This document shows, in pieces, positions 1 through 7,400 of a stretch of DNA of 23,651 nucleotides (its first letter is position 1; each line of letters starts with the position of its first letter). The notes beneath the pieces are model-generated. The model saw only the letters and a list, made by a program, of their open reading frames with translations, made no database searches and was not told the origin of the DNA. This stretch comes from SZUA-35 sp037969565. GTDB lineage: Bacteria > Actinomycetota > Acidimicrobiia > Acidimicrobiales > SZUA-35. A program made the position numbers and the translations under genes. Where the stretch lies: assembly GCA_037969565.1 (NCBI GenBank), contig JBBKXQ010000086.1:1-23651 (forward strand). The letters run 5' to 3'.

Positions 1-561
1 GATCGGATCGTCCGGTACGTCCACCGACCGGCGGGCTCGGTCTGGGGTCTCGCTCCGGCGCATGAACTCGAGCTTCGCCCGGGCTCGGGGCCACGGCACC
101 TCACATTTCACCCGACCGAACCTCTTGCGTTCCTCATCGGTGAGCTCGGCTCGACCATCTCGACGCTCGGCGTGGAGCCTCGGACCGGGGACCTGACGCT
201 TCTCTCCACCCAATCGACCCTCCCGAACGGCGCGGACTCCGCCTCGCTCGGAGCCGACGTGCGGGTGCATCCCAATGGCCGCTTCGTGTATGCGTCGAAT
301 CGAGGCGACGACAGCATCGCGGTGTTCGAGTTGTCAGCTGAGCGTCAGCTGCTCGAGCTGCTCGCTCATGTGCCCAGCGGCGGGAGGGGCCCCCGAGCGC
401 TGGCCCTTCACCCATCAGGGCGATCACTGCTGGTCGCCAACCAACTCAGCAACTGCGTCGCTTCGTTCTCGATCGATCCCGAAACCGGCACCCTCGAGCA
501 CAGCCACACGATCAGTGGCATTTCCCAGCCGGCAAGTCTGGCCTTCTGCGAGGCACCGTGA
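1..561 (+). CDS. Lactonase, 7-bladed beta-propeller (6-phosphogluconolactonase-like), 5'-truncated by window edge
   Basis: The reading frame is open from base 1 and ends with TGA at 559-561, giving 186 visible residues; the N-terminal part lies outside the window. Visible motifs are typical of the YbhE/Pgl-type lactonase propeller: GPRHLTFHP near residue 34, then VRVHPNGRFVYASNRGDDSIAVF, in which each blade begins with HPxGxFxYxxNR, and a second HPSGRSLLVANQ blade. Such enzymes hydrolyse sugar lactones, for example 6-phosphogluconolactone, to the acid. The stop overlaps the start of the following dehydrogenase gene, so the two are probably translated together. In this operon it may open the lactone made by that dehydrogenase (inference). 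The exact substrate cannot be read from the sequence. Confidence 0.85.
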   Translation, partial: DRIVRYVHRPAGSVWGLAPAHELELRPGSGPRHLTFHPTEPLAFLIGELGSTISTLGVEPRTGDLTLLSTQSTLPNGADSASLGADVRVHPNGRFVYASNRGDDSIAVFELSAERQLLELLAHVPSGGRGPRALALHPSGRSLLVANQLSNCVASFSIDPETGTLEHSHTISGISQPASLAFCEAP

Positions 562-1454
562 TGACTGATCTCGAACCTCTTCCCCTGAACGTCTTGGTCA
601 CCGGAGCTGCCGGGCGGCTCGGAAGCGCGGTCAGCGCCCTGCTGCACGAGAACGGTCACCACGTGCTCGCCACCGACATCGCGTCACCCGGTGAGGTGCC
701 CTACCGATTCGAGCAGGTCGACCTGCTCGATCACGAAGCAGTCGGTGCTCTGCTCGACGGCCGCGACGTCGTTCTCCACATCGCCAACCATCCCGGAATC
801 GGCTCGAGGCCACCCCAGGTCGTGTTCAACGAGAATGTCTCCATGAACGCCAATGTCTTCCAGGGCGCCGCTGAGCAGGGTGTCAGTCGGCTCGTCTTCG
901 CAAGCACCCTGCAGTTGATCGGGTCGCACGTCGACAGCCGAACCGTGGTCGACGAGCCCACGCCGCCCTCCTACCCGTTGCACGGCGGAACCCGCCCTGC
1001 TCCCTCGAACCTCTACGCCCTGAGCAAGACCGTGAGTGAAGTCATGCTCGAGTACTACGCGGAACGCTGTGGAATGGATGTCGTCGCACTCCGCTTGCCC
1101 TTGCTTCACAATCACGAGGAGTGGGTCGGCATCTCGAGGGGCGAGGAGACGTCCAGCCAAATTCTCGAAGGCTTCTCCGGGCTGACCCACGCTGACGCGG
1201 CTCGGCTGTTCCTCAGCGTCCTCGACGCCGATCTACGCGGCTACCGGGTCTACATGGCCGGCACCAGCCACCGTCATCGGGATCTCTCGCTTCCGGAACT
1301 GCTCACGAAGCACTATCCCGACCTGCCCGCTGGAATCGCCGATCTCGTCGACATGTCCGCCGTCATTGCCGACTCCGGATGGACACCGAGCCAGGACTAC
1401 TGGCCGCCCCGAACGACACCGGACGCCACCGCACCGAAGGAGCAGCACTCATGA
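558..1454 (+). CDS. NAD(P)-dependent epimerase/dehydrogenase (extended SDR), putative sugar dehydrogenase
   Basis: This 298-residue protein starts at GTG 558 or ATG 561; both overlap the lactonase stop. The N-terminal Rossmann motif TGAAGRLG (about residues 15-22) fits the GxxGxxG signature of epimerase-type SDRs. It is followed by DVVLHIAN and the catalytic YALSK (Tyr153, Lys157). The protein is most like NAD-dependent epimerases and uronate/hexose dehydrogenases. It sits between a lactonase and a sugar-acid dehydratase, so the likely role is oxidation of a hexose or uronate at C1 to a lactone (inference). An epimerase role cannot be excluded. Its TGA overlaps the ATG of the next gene in ATGA, indicating translational coupling. 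Confidence 0.8.
   Translation: MMTDLEPLPLNVLVTGAAGRLGSAVSALLHENGHHVLATDIASPGEVPYRFEQVDLLDHEAVGALLDGRDVVLHIANHPGIGSRPPQVVFNENVSMNANVFQGAAEQGVSRLVFASTLQLIGSHVDSRTVVDEPTPPSYPLHGGTRPAPSNLYALSKTVSEVMLEYYAERCGMDVVALRLPLLHNHEEWVGISRGEETSSQILEGFSGLTHADAARLFLSVLDADLRGYRVYMAGTSHRHRDLSLPELLTKHYPDLPAGIADLVDMSAVIADSGWTPSQDYWPPRTTPDATAPKEQHS
1437..1442 (+). promoter_or_regulatory. Shine-Dalgarno deciding the dehydratase start
   Basis: AAGGAG lies 8 nt before ATG 1451. That ATG also overlaps the preceding stop as ATGA. Together these favour 1451 over the in-frame upstream start at 1379, which would lie deep inside the dehydrogenase gene. Confidence 0.8.
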
Positions 1455-2656
1455 CCAAGCCGACAACCATCGAAGATGTTCAGGTGATCCTCACCCAACC
1501 CGGGAGTGCGCGGCTCGCTGTGGTCAAGGTCCTCACGTCGGAGTCCGGCCTCCACGGTGTCGGCTGTGCCACCTTCACCCAACGAATACATGCCGTTGCT
1601 GCAGCCATCGAGCACCATCTGAAGCCCTTTCTGATCGGGCGCGACGTAGCTCGCATCGAAGAGATCTGGCAGATGTCGATGGTGCACGGGTACTGGCGCA
1701 ACGGTCCCGTTTTGAACAACGCGATCTCTGGCGTCGATCAGGCACTCTGGGACATCAAGGGAAAGCAGGCGGGTATGCCGGTCCACGACCTGCTCGGTGG
1801 CAAGTGCCGTGAGGGTGCCAACGTCTACGTCCACGCCGACGGCCCGACCCCGGACGACGTTGCTCAGCGAGTGCAGGAGTTCGTCGACGACGGCTATCGC
1901 TACGTGCGCGTCCAGCAGGGCCTGTACGGCGGCAAGAACATCGACACCCCGCGACCAGCGGGGGCTCCGGACGGCGCCTACTTCGATCCCCGGGCATACC
2001 AGAGGGATTCGCTCACCATGATCGAACACGTTCGCGCCACCGTCGGGCCCGCCATCGAGTTGCTCCACGACGTCCATGAGCGGCTGGCGCCATCCGACGC
2101 CGTGACGTTCGCAAAGGACCTCGAACCCTGCCGGCTGTTCTTCCTCGAAGATCTTCTGGCCCCGGAGGATCTTCCATGGTTCGAACGGGTCCGCGCCCAG
2201 TGCGCCACACCGCTCGCCATGGGCGAGTTGTTCAATCACCCGATGGAGTGGCGGGCGGTCATGGAGGGTCGCCTGGTCGACTTCATCCGGATGCACGTCA
2301 GCCAGATGGGCGGCATCACGCCCGCCCGAAAAGCCGCCGACATGGCCCACAGCCACGGCATCCGCACCGCCTGGCACGGCCCACCCGACACGTCGCCGGT
2401 CGGTCACGCCGCCAATCTCCACCTCGACCTGTGGTCGCCGGCCTTCGGTGTGCAGGAGTGGTACCGACCCTCGGACCTCGACTACGCCATGTTCCCCGGT
2501 CTCCCGACGGTGTCCGACGGGTATCTCTACGGCAATGGTCGTCCGGGCCTCGGGATCGACATCGACGAGTCCCTGGCCGCCGAGTACCCCGTGCGAGATG
2601 AAGTGGAATGGTGGACACAAGCGCGCTTGCCCGATGGTTCCCCGGCTCGACCATGA
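1451..2656 (+). CDS. ManD-type enolase-superfamily sugar-acid dehydratase (D-mannonate/D-gluconate dehydratase)
   Basis: The product is 401 residues, the usual length for the D-mannonate dehydratase subgroup of the enolase superfamily. Diagnostic segments are GYWRNGPVLNNAISGVDQAL, DVHERL (metal ligand Asp207, His209), FLEDLL (Glu233), GELFNHP (Glu259) and TAWHGPPDTSPVGHAAN (His309). Their spacing matches the three metal ligands and catalytic His residues of characterised ManD proteins. Members dehydrate D-mannonate and/or D-gluconate to 2-keto-3-deoxy-D-gluconate with Mg2+. The next two genes consume that product after phosphorylation. The residue after WHG is Pro; from memory this position separates efficient mannonate enzymes from slow, gluconate-accepting ones, which needs checking. 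The RspA/starvation-sensing annotation is the same family. Confidence 0.92.
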   Translation: MTKPTTIEDVQVILTQPGSARLAVVKVLTSESGLHGVGCATFTQRIHAVAAAIEHHLKPFLIGRDVARIEEIWQMSMVHGYWRNGPVLNNAISGVDQALWDIKGKQAGMPVHDLLGGKCREGANVYVHADGPTPDDVAQRVQEFVDDGYRYVRVQQGLYGGKNIDTPRPAGAPDGAYFDPRAYQRDSLTMIEHVRATVGPAIELLHDVHERLAPSDAVTFAKDLEPCRLFFLEDLLAPEDLPWFERVRAQCATPLAMGELFNHPMEWRAVMEGRLVDFIRMHVSQMGGITPARKAADMAHSHGIRTAWHGPPDTSPVGHAANLHLDLWSPAFGVQEWYRPSDLDYAMFPGLPTVSDGYLYGNGRPGLGIDIDESLAAEYPVRDEVEWWTQARLPDGSPARP

Positions 2657-3318
2657 CCGCCGAGGCCAAGCACTCGCTCGATCCAGCCGAGGTCGTCTCG
2701 TCGCTCGCTTCGGTTGGTGTCGTGCCGGTCGTCACCATCGACGACGAGTCAGACGGGTCGAGCGTTGTCGCGGCATTGGTCCGTGGTGGGCTGACCGTCG
2801 TCGAGATCACGCTCCGCACCGCCGCCGGCATCCGGGCGATCGCTCGGGCAGGTGAGGAGGTGCCCTCGGCTCTGATCGGTGCGGGTTCGGTGTGCTCGGC
2901 CCGAGAGGCCCGCGATGCGATCGAAGCGGGGGCTCGATTCATCGTCTCTCCCGGACTCGACGAGGAAGTGATCGTCACGGCTCGAGAACGCGGAGTGATC
3001 GCCATTCCCGGCGTGGCCACCGCAACCGAGCTGATGCGAGCCAGCAACCTCGGGCTCGAGTTGGTGAAGCTGTTCCCGGCAGAAGTCGTGGGAGGGGTCG
3101 ACCTCATTCGGGCGCTGTCGGCGGTGTGGCCGACCGTGCGGTTCCTGCCGACCGGGGGAATCTCCGCAGTCAATGCCGGCAGCTATCTCGCTCACCCACA
3201 GGTCGTGGCCGTGGGCGGTTCTTGGATGGTTCCCTCGTCGTTGCTTCGGACGCGGGACTGGGCCGGAATCACCGCGACGGCGGCCGAAGCCCGTGTGCTG
3301 GCCGCGGGTGTGTCGTGA
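2653..3318 (+). CDS. eda: 2-keto-3-deoxy-6-phosphogluconate (KDPG/KHG) aldolase
   Basis: The 221-residue class I aldolase starts at ATG 2653, which overlaps the dehydratase stop in ATGA; an upstream in-frame start at 2608 is less likely. Family motifs appear in order: VVEITLRT with Glu51, IGAGSV, FIVSPG, KLFPAE with the Schiff-base Lys139, and FLPTGGI for phosphate binding. It should split KDPG into pyruvate and glyceraldehyde-3-phosphate in the cytoplasm. It lies between the dehydratase that makes KDG and the kinase that phosphorylates it. It ends by overlapping the kinase start as GTGA. Confidence 0.93.
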   Translation: MTAEAKHSLDPAEVVSSLASVGVVPVVTIDDESDGSSVVAALVRGGLTVVEITLRTAAGIRAIARAGEEVPSALIGAGSVCSAREARDAIEAGARFIVSPGLDEEVIVTARERGVIAIPGVATATELMRASNLGLELVKLFPAEVVGGVDLIRALSAVWPTVRFLPTGGISAVNAGSYLAHPQVVAVGGSWMVPSSLLRTRDWAGITATAAEARVLAAGVS

Positions 3319-4355
3319 CTCCGCCGCTGAACCTCCGGCTGCCCGAGAAGTGTCGATTCGACGTCTTGACGTTGGGCGAGGTCATGCTCCGGTTCGATCC
3401 CGGTGAAGGTCGAGTCCGTACGGCCCGCGAGTTCGGAGTCTCCGAAGGGGGAGGGGAATACAACGTCGGCCGGGCGCTACGAAGATGTTTCGGTCAACGG
3501 GTTGCTCTGGTCACCGCCATCGGTGACAACGAGGTGGGCCGTCTCCTGGAAGACCTCCTGCTCCAGGGTGGGGCAAACCTCGATCACGTCGTCTGGAAAC
3601 CGGCCGACGACGTCGGTCGCCAGCATCGGAATCCGCTCAACTTCACCGCAAGAGGATTTGGCGTCCGCAGTGCCAACGGTGTTTACGATCGCGCCCACTC
3701 AGCCACTTCTGCCCTGCGTCCCGATGATGTCGACTGGGACCATCTCTTCGGGGCCCTCGGCGTGCGATGGCTCCACACGGGCGGCATCTTCGCCGGACTG
3801 TCGGGATCGACCGGCGACGTCGCCCTCACGGCCATGGCTTCGGCTCGCCGCCACGGCACGATCGTCTCCTACGACGTCAACTATCGACCAAGCCTGTGGG
3901 CTCAGCGAGGGGGAAGCGAGGCCGCCGACCTCGCCACCGGAAAGCTGCTCGATCACGTCGACGTGCTCTTCGGAGTGGCTGACGCGAGCTTCGAAGAGCG
4001 ATGTGCCCAGCTGAGCAGTGACCATCCGAATCTGGTGGTCGTCGCCGCCACACACCGCGTCGTACATTCGGCGTCCGTCAACGACTGGGGAGCCACGGTC
4101 TGGTCGTCAGAGGAAGGTACGCACCGAGGCCGGGGCCACATGGGTCTGCAGGTACTCGATCGCGTCGGGAGCGGCGACGGTTTCGCCGCCGGCGTGATCT
4201 TCGGCCTGCTCGACGGCCGACCGGTGGCTGAGGCTCTCGATCTCGGCATTGCTCACGGTGCACTCGTGATGACGACGGCAGGCGATACGTCATCGGCCAC
4301 GCTGGCCGAGGTCGAGCGATTGGCCCATGGTGGCGAGTCCTCGGTCGACCGCTGA
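3315..4355 (+). CDS. kdgK: PfkB-family 2-keto-3-deoxygluconate kinase
   Basis: This 346-residue PfkB/ribokinase-family sugar kinase starts at GTG 3315, which overlaps the aldolase stop (GTGA). Motifs are LTLGEVMLRFDP at the N-terminus, GGGEYNVGRAL for substrate binding, VSYDVNYRPSLW (the DxNxRxxLW signature typical of KDG kinases) and VGSGDGFAAG with catalytic Asp288. Because KDPG aldolase and a KDG-forming dehydratase are adjacent, phosphorylation of KDG to KDPG is the natural assignment. A fructokinase or another PfkB activity is less likely. It is the last gene of the operon, and the next gene has its own promoter 10 bp downstream. Confidence 0.88.
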   Translation: MTPPLNLRLPEKCRFDVLTLGEVMLRFDPGEGRVRTAREFGVSEGGGEYNVGRALRRCFGQRVALVTAIGDNEVGRLLEDLLLQGGANLDHVVWKPADDVGRQHRNPLNFTARGFGVRSANGVYDRAHSATSALRPDDVDWDHLFGALGVRWLHTGGIFAGLSGSTGDVALTAMASARRHGTIVSYDVNYRPSLWAQRGGSEAADLATGKLLDHVDVLFGVADASFEERCAQLSSDHPNLVVVAATHRVVHSASVNDWGATVWSSEEGTHRGRGHMGLQVLDRVGSGDGFAAGVIFGLLDGRPVAEALDLGIAHGALVMTTAGDTSSATLAEVERLAHGGESSVDR

Positions 4356-4364
4356 CCGTTTCGT

Positions 4365-4393
4365 TTGACGACGGCACGGTATGTGCCTAAAGT
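4365..4393 (+). promoter_or_regulatory. Predicted sigma70-type promoter of the large GH16 gene
   Basis: The -35 TTGACG (4365-4370) and -10 TAAAGT (4388-4393) are separated by exactly 17 bp. The predicted transcription start falls near 4400, at the edge of the operator at 4402-4417. This is the expected layout for a promoter repressed by a LacI-family protein. Confidence 0.6.
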
Positions 4394-4401
4394 CACTCGG
4401 A

Positions 4402-4417
4402 CTGGGAGCGCTCTCAG
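4402..4417. promoter_or_regulatory. CebR/CelR-like operator 1 (one mismatch)
   Basis: CTGGGAGCGCTCTCAG is a 16-bp palindrome with one asymmetric position. It matches the perfect copies at 14591 and 15894 at 15 of 16 bases. It begins 8 bp after the -10 element, a repressing position. The core TGGGAGCGCTCCCA is the known site of actinobacterial CebR/CelR regulators. Confidence 0.85.
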
Positions 4418-4423
4418 AACGGC

Positions 4424-4429
4424 GAGGAG
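4424..4429 (+). promoter_or_regulatory. Shine-Dalgarno of the large GH16 gene
   Basis: GAGGAG is 6 nt before GTG 4436. In-frame ATGs at 4445 and 4454 lie 15 and 24 nt away, so GTG 4436 is preferred. All three starts leave the signal peptide core intact. Confidence 0.65.
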
Positions 4430-4435
4430 AAACAG

Positions 4436-7400
4436 GTGGGGATCATGCGAACGATGTCGAGAATCGCGGTCGTGCTGGCAGTGATCGGAGCAACGTTGTT
4501 GTCCGTGAGCCCGGCAACGGCGGTGCCGAATGCAACCGGCACGATCATCGATGACTTCAACGACGGTGATGCAAACGGCTGGGGGACCTTCGGCGGCAAC
4601 AACGCAGGTGGCGGTCTGGGCGCGTTGGCTGATCGCCCCTACGAGGGCACCGGCTACCTCAGCACCGGGTGGGGCGGCGAGGGCACGGCATCGGGGTTCT
4701 ACGGCGGCGCCTTCCGCAACTTCGACAACGGTGCTCAGCCGGTGCCTCCGGCCGACCCGTGGTTCAACGTGTGGGTGCTCAACCAGAGCAACGCCACCGC
4801 CGACGGCTACACCCTCGAGCTCACCCTTCGTGAAGATCTCGACGGCAACGGCTGGACCGATGGGTCCGAAGACTCGTTCCGCCTCGACACCTCCTTCGTG
4901 GCCGCTGACTTCGACGATCAGTGGAGCCTTGTCAGCGTCCCCCTCAGCAGCCTCACCAACCTCGGTACCGGCGGCGATGGCACGTTCGACGGCGCCCTCG
5001 ACGAGGTCGTGATCGTGATCGCAAGCGTCACCGGCGCCAATCCGTCGGTTGTCGAGGTGGACTTCGACCAGTTCGCGTTCAGCTCGGGCGGGCCGCTCGC
5101 CTTCTCGTCGGTGGTGTTCGACGACATGGAACACGGCAACCCGTCCGGCAACGGCTGGTTCTCCTTCGGCGGCAACGTCGGCGGCGGCGGCATCGGCCCC
5201 AACAGCGTCGATCTCCCGCCCGCCCTGGGCGGAGCATTCTCCCTCGAGACCGGCTGGGGCTCCGGCGGCGCGGCCGGCTTCTTTGGCGGCTTCGGCCGCA
5301 CATCACCGTCGGATCTCTCGGGAACCCAGTACTTCAACTTCTGGATCAATCCCAACGGCGGCCAGGAATACACGCTCGAAATCAATCTCCAGGACGACGA
5401 CAACGGTGATGGCAATGCCACTCCGGCCGACGATGACGAGTTCCAGTACAACTGCACCATCGGTGACACCGGCCCATGTGCGGTTGCCGGTGGCGGTTGG
5501 CAGCTCGTGTCCGTCCCGCTCGACGATTTCTTCGACGACAACTCGTTCTTCACCGGTGGCAACGGTGTGCTCGATCCCACTGCGGCGAACCGCGGCGGTA
5601 ATGGCGAGCTCATCAACGTCGTGTTCGCCGTGATCGGCACCGGCAGCGACGTGAACTTCCGCACCGACTACTGGGCCTTCACCAATGAGCCGCTCGATGT
5701 GTCGGGCGGCCCCGGTGGTGGCGTCGTGATCGACGGCTTCGAGAACGGTGTGGCCCCCGCCGCCCCGTGTGCTCCGTCGGTCCCGCCGCTCGGCTTCTGC
5801 ACTTTCAACGGCGCCGGCAGCTCGGTTGCGCTGTCGAACCCCGCCACCCCGCCGGCACCCGTGCTCGACGCGGTCGGCACGCCCAACAACGTGTTGCAGA
5901 TGGACGTCGACGTCACCTCGTTCGCCGGGTTCATCCACGGCTTCACCAATGGCACCGATTGGGTCCCGCAGGACTGGTCGACCAGTGAGGGCATCTCGTT
6001 CTGGCTTCACGGCACGGGTTCGGGCACAGCGATGTTCATCGACATCCTCGACAACCGCAATGCCGGCTCCACCACTGATGATGCCGAGCGCTGGACGGTG
6101 GCGTTCACCGACGATTTCACCGGCTGGCAGTTGCTCGAGTTTCCCTTCGCCGGCTTCACCCGCAAGGAGATCGGCAACGGTGCTCCCAACGACGGTCTCG
6201 GTTTGTTCGAGATGCACGGCTGGGCGCTCGGCACGCTGGGCACCAGCGGGCCGCGCACCTTCTACGTCGATCAGGTGAGCCTCTACGGCGAGGCGGCCCC
6301 GCCCGCCCTCGCCGTGCAGTTCGCCCAGAACAACACGTTCATCGACGAGGGCGCCACGGGTGACGTAGGCGTGAAGCTCAATCGGCCCATGGGTCCAGAC
6401 GATCCGGCCCAGGTCTCGATCGACTACGCCACCGAGCGCTCGAACGCGATCGCCGGCGAGGAGTACACGGCAACGAGCGGCACGATCACCTTCACCAACG
6501 GCGGTCCCACGGAGCTGTCCTTCCCCGTGGAGACGTTCGACGACACCAAGTTCGAAGGCGACGAGCAGGTCGTCATTCGGCTGACGAACCCCGTGGATGT
6601 CGAGCGAGGCTCCCTGTTCCAGGGATCGGTTCTGATCCGCGACAACGATCCGTTCGATCCCGACCTGCTCGACGACTTCGAGCAAGGGGCTTTCTTGTGG
6701 GACACGATCGGTCCGGCCGGCATCGACGTCCTCCGACTCGGCTCGGGTGATCCCGGCGCCCGTCCCGCTCAAGACGCGGTCGAGAACGTACTCGTGGCCT
6801 CGGTGCCCCGGTCCGTCGACATCGCTGTTCAGGGGCGGGGTTGCACGAGCGGCAACGGGGTGGTCACCGTGCATCTGCTCAGCACCTCCGACTTCGACGC
6901 CACGACGGTCGACCAGACCACGGTCACCTATGGCGACGCCGCCGAAACCCATGTCGACAAACGCAGTGGCGCAGCTCGTCGCCATGTGGAGGACGTGAAC
7001 CGCGATGGTCTCGACGACCTCGTGTTCCATTTCCGGTCGAACGAAACCGGACTCGACTGCGGCGAATCCGAATTCAACGGGTCGACCTCCGACGGCACGG
7101 CGGTGACCGCCGGCGGCTCGGAAGCTGCGTTTGTCCACGACTTCGCCATCGACCAGGACTGGTCCGACACCGAGACGCTCGACTTCTGGTACAACGGCGC
7201 CGGCGGTGGCGAGGAGGTCGAGGTCACGCTGAAGGACAACCGGGCCCCGGATCCCGGCCCATCGGGCTGGAACCTCGCGTGGAGCGACGAATTCAACGAA
7301 GCGGCGGGCACGCTCCCGAACCAGGACAACTGGGCCTACGAACTCGGCGACACCACACCCGACGGAAAGAACGGGTGGGGCAACGAAGAGTTGCAGTACT

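Noticed and set aside
1397..2620. Antisense open frame (407 codons) opposite the dehydratase gene
   Set aside because: Shadow of the ManD gene in high-GC DNA; no motifs, and the sense frame carries all conserved enolase-superfamily residues.
2892..3314. N-terminal extension of the kinase frame back into the aldolase gene
   Set aside because: The extension is Arg/Ser-rich shadow sequence; the PfkB fold starts right after GTG 3315, which overlaps the aldolase stop.
6433..6442. CGAGCGCTCG inside the GH16 gene, with a second copy at 10447-10456 in the phosphorylase-like gene
   Set aside because: The short palindromic cores lack the GGG/CCC arms of the true operators, lie in coding sequence and are expected by chance in high-GC DNA.
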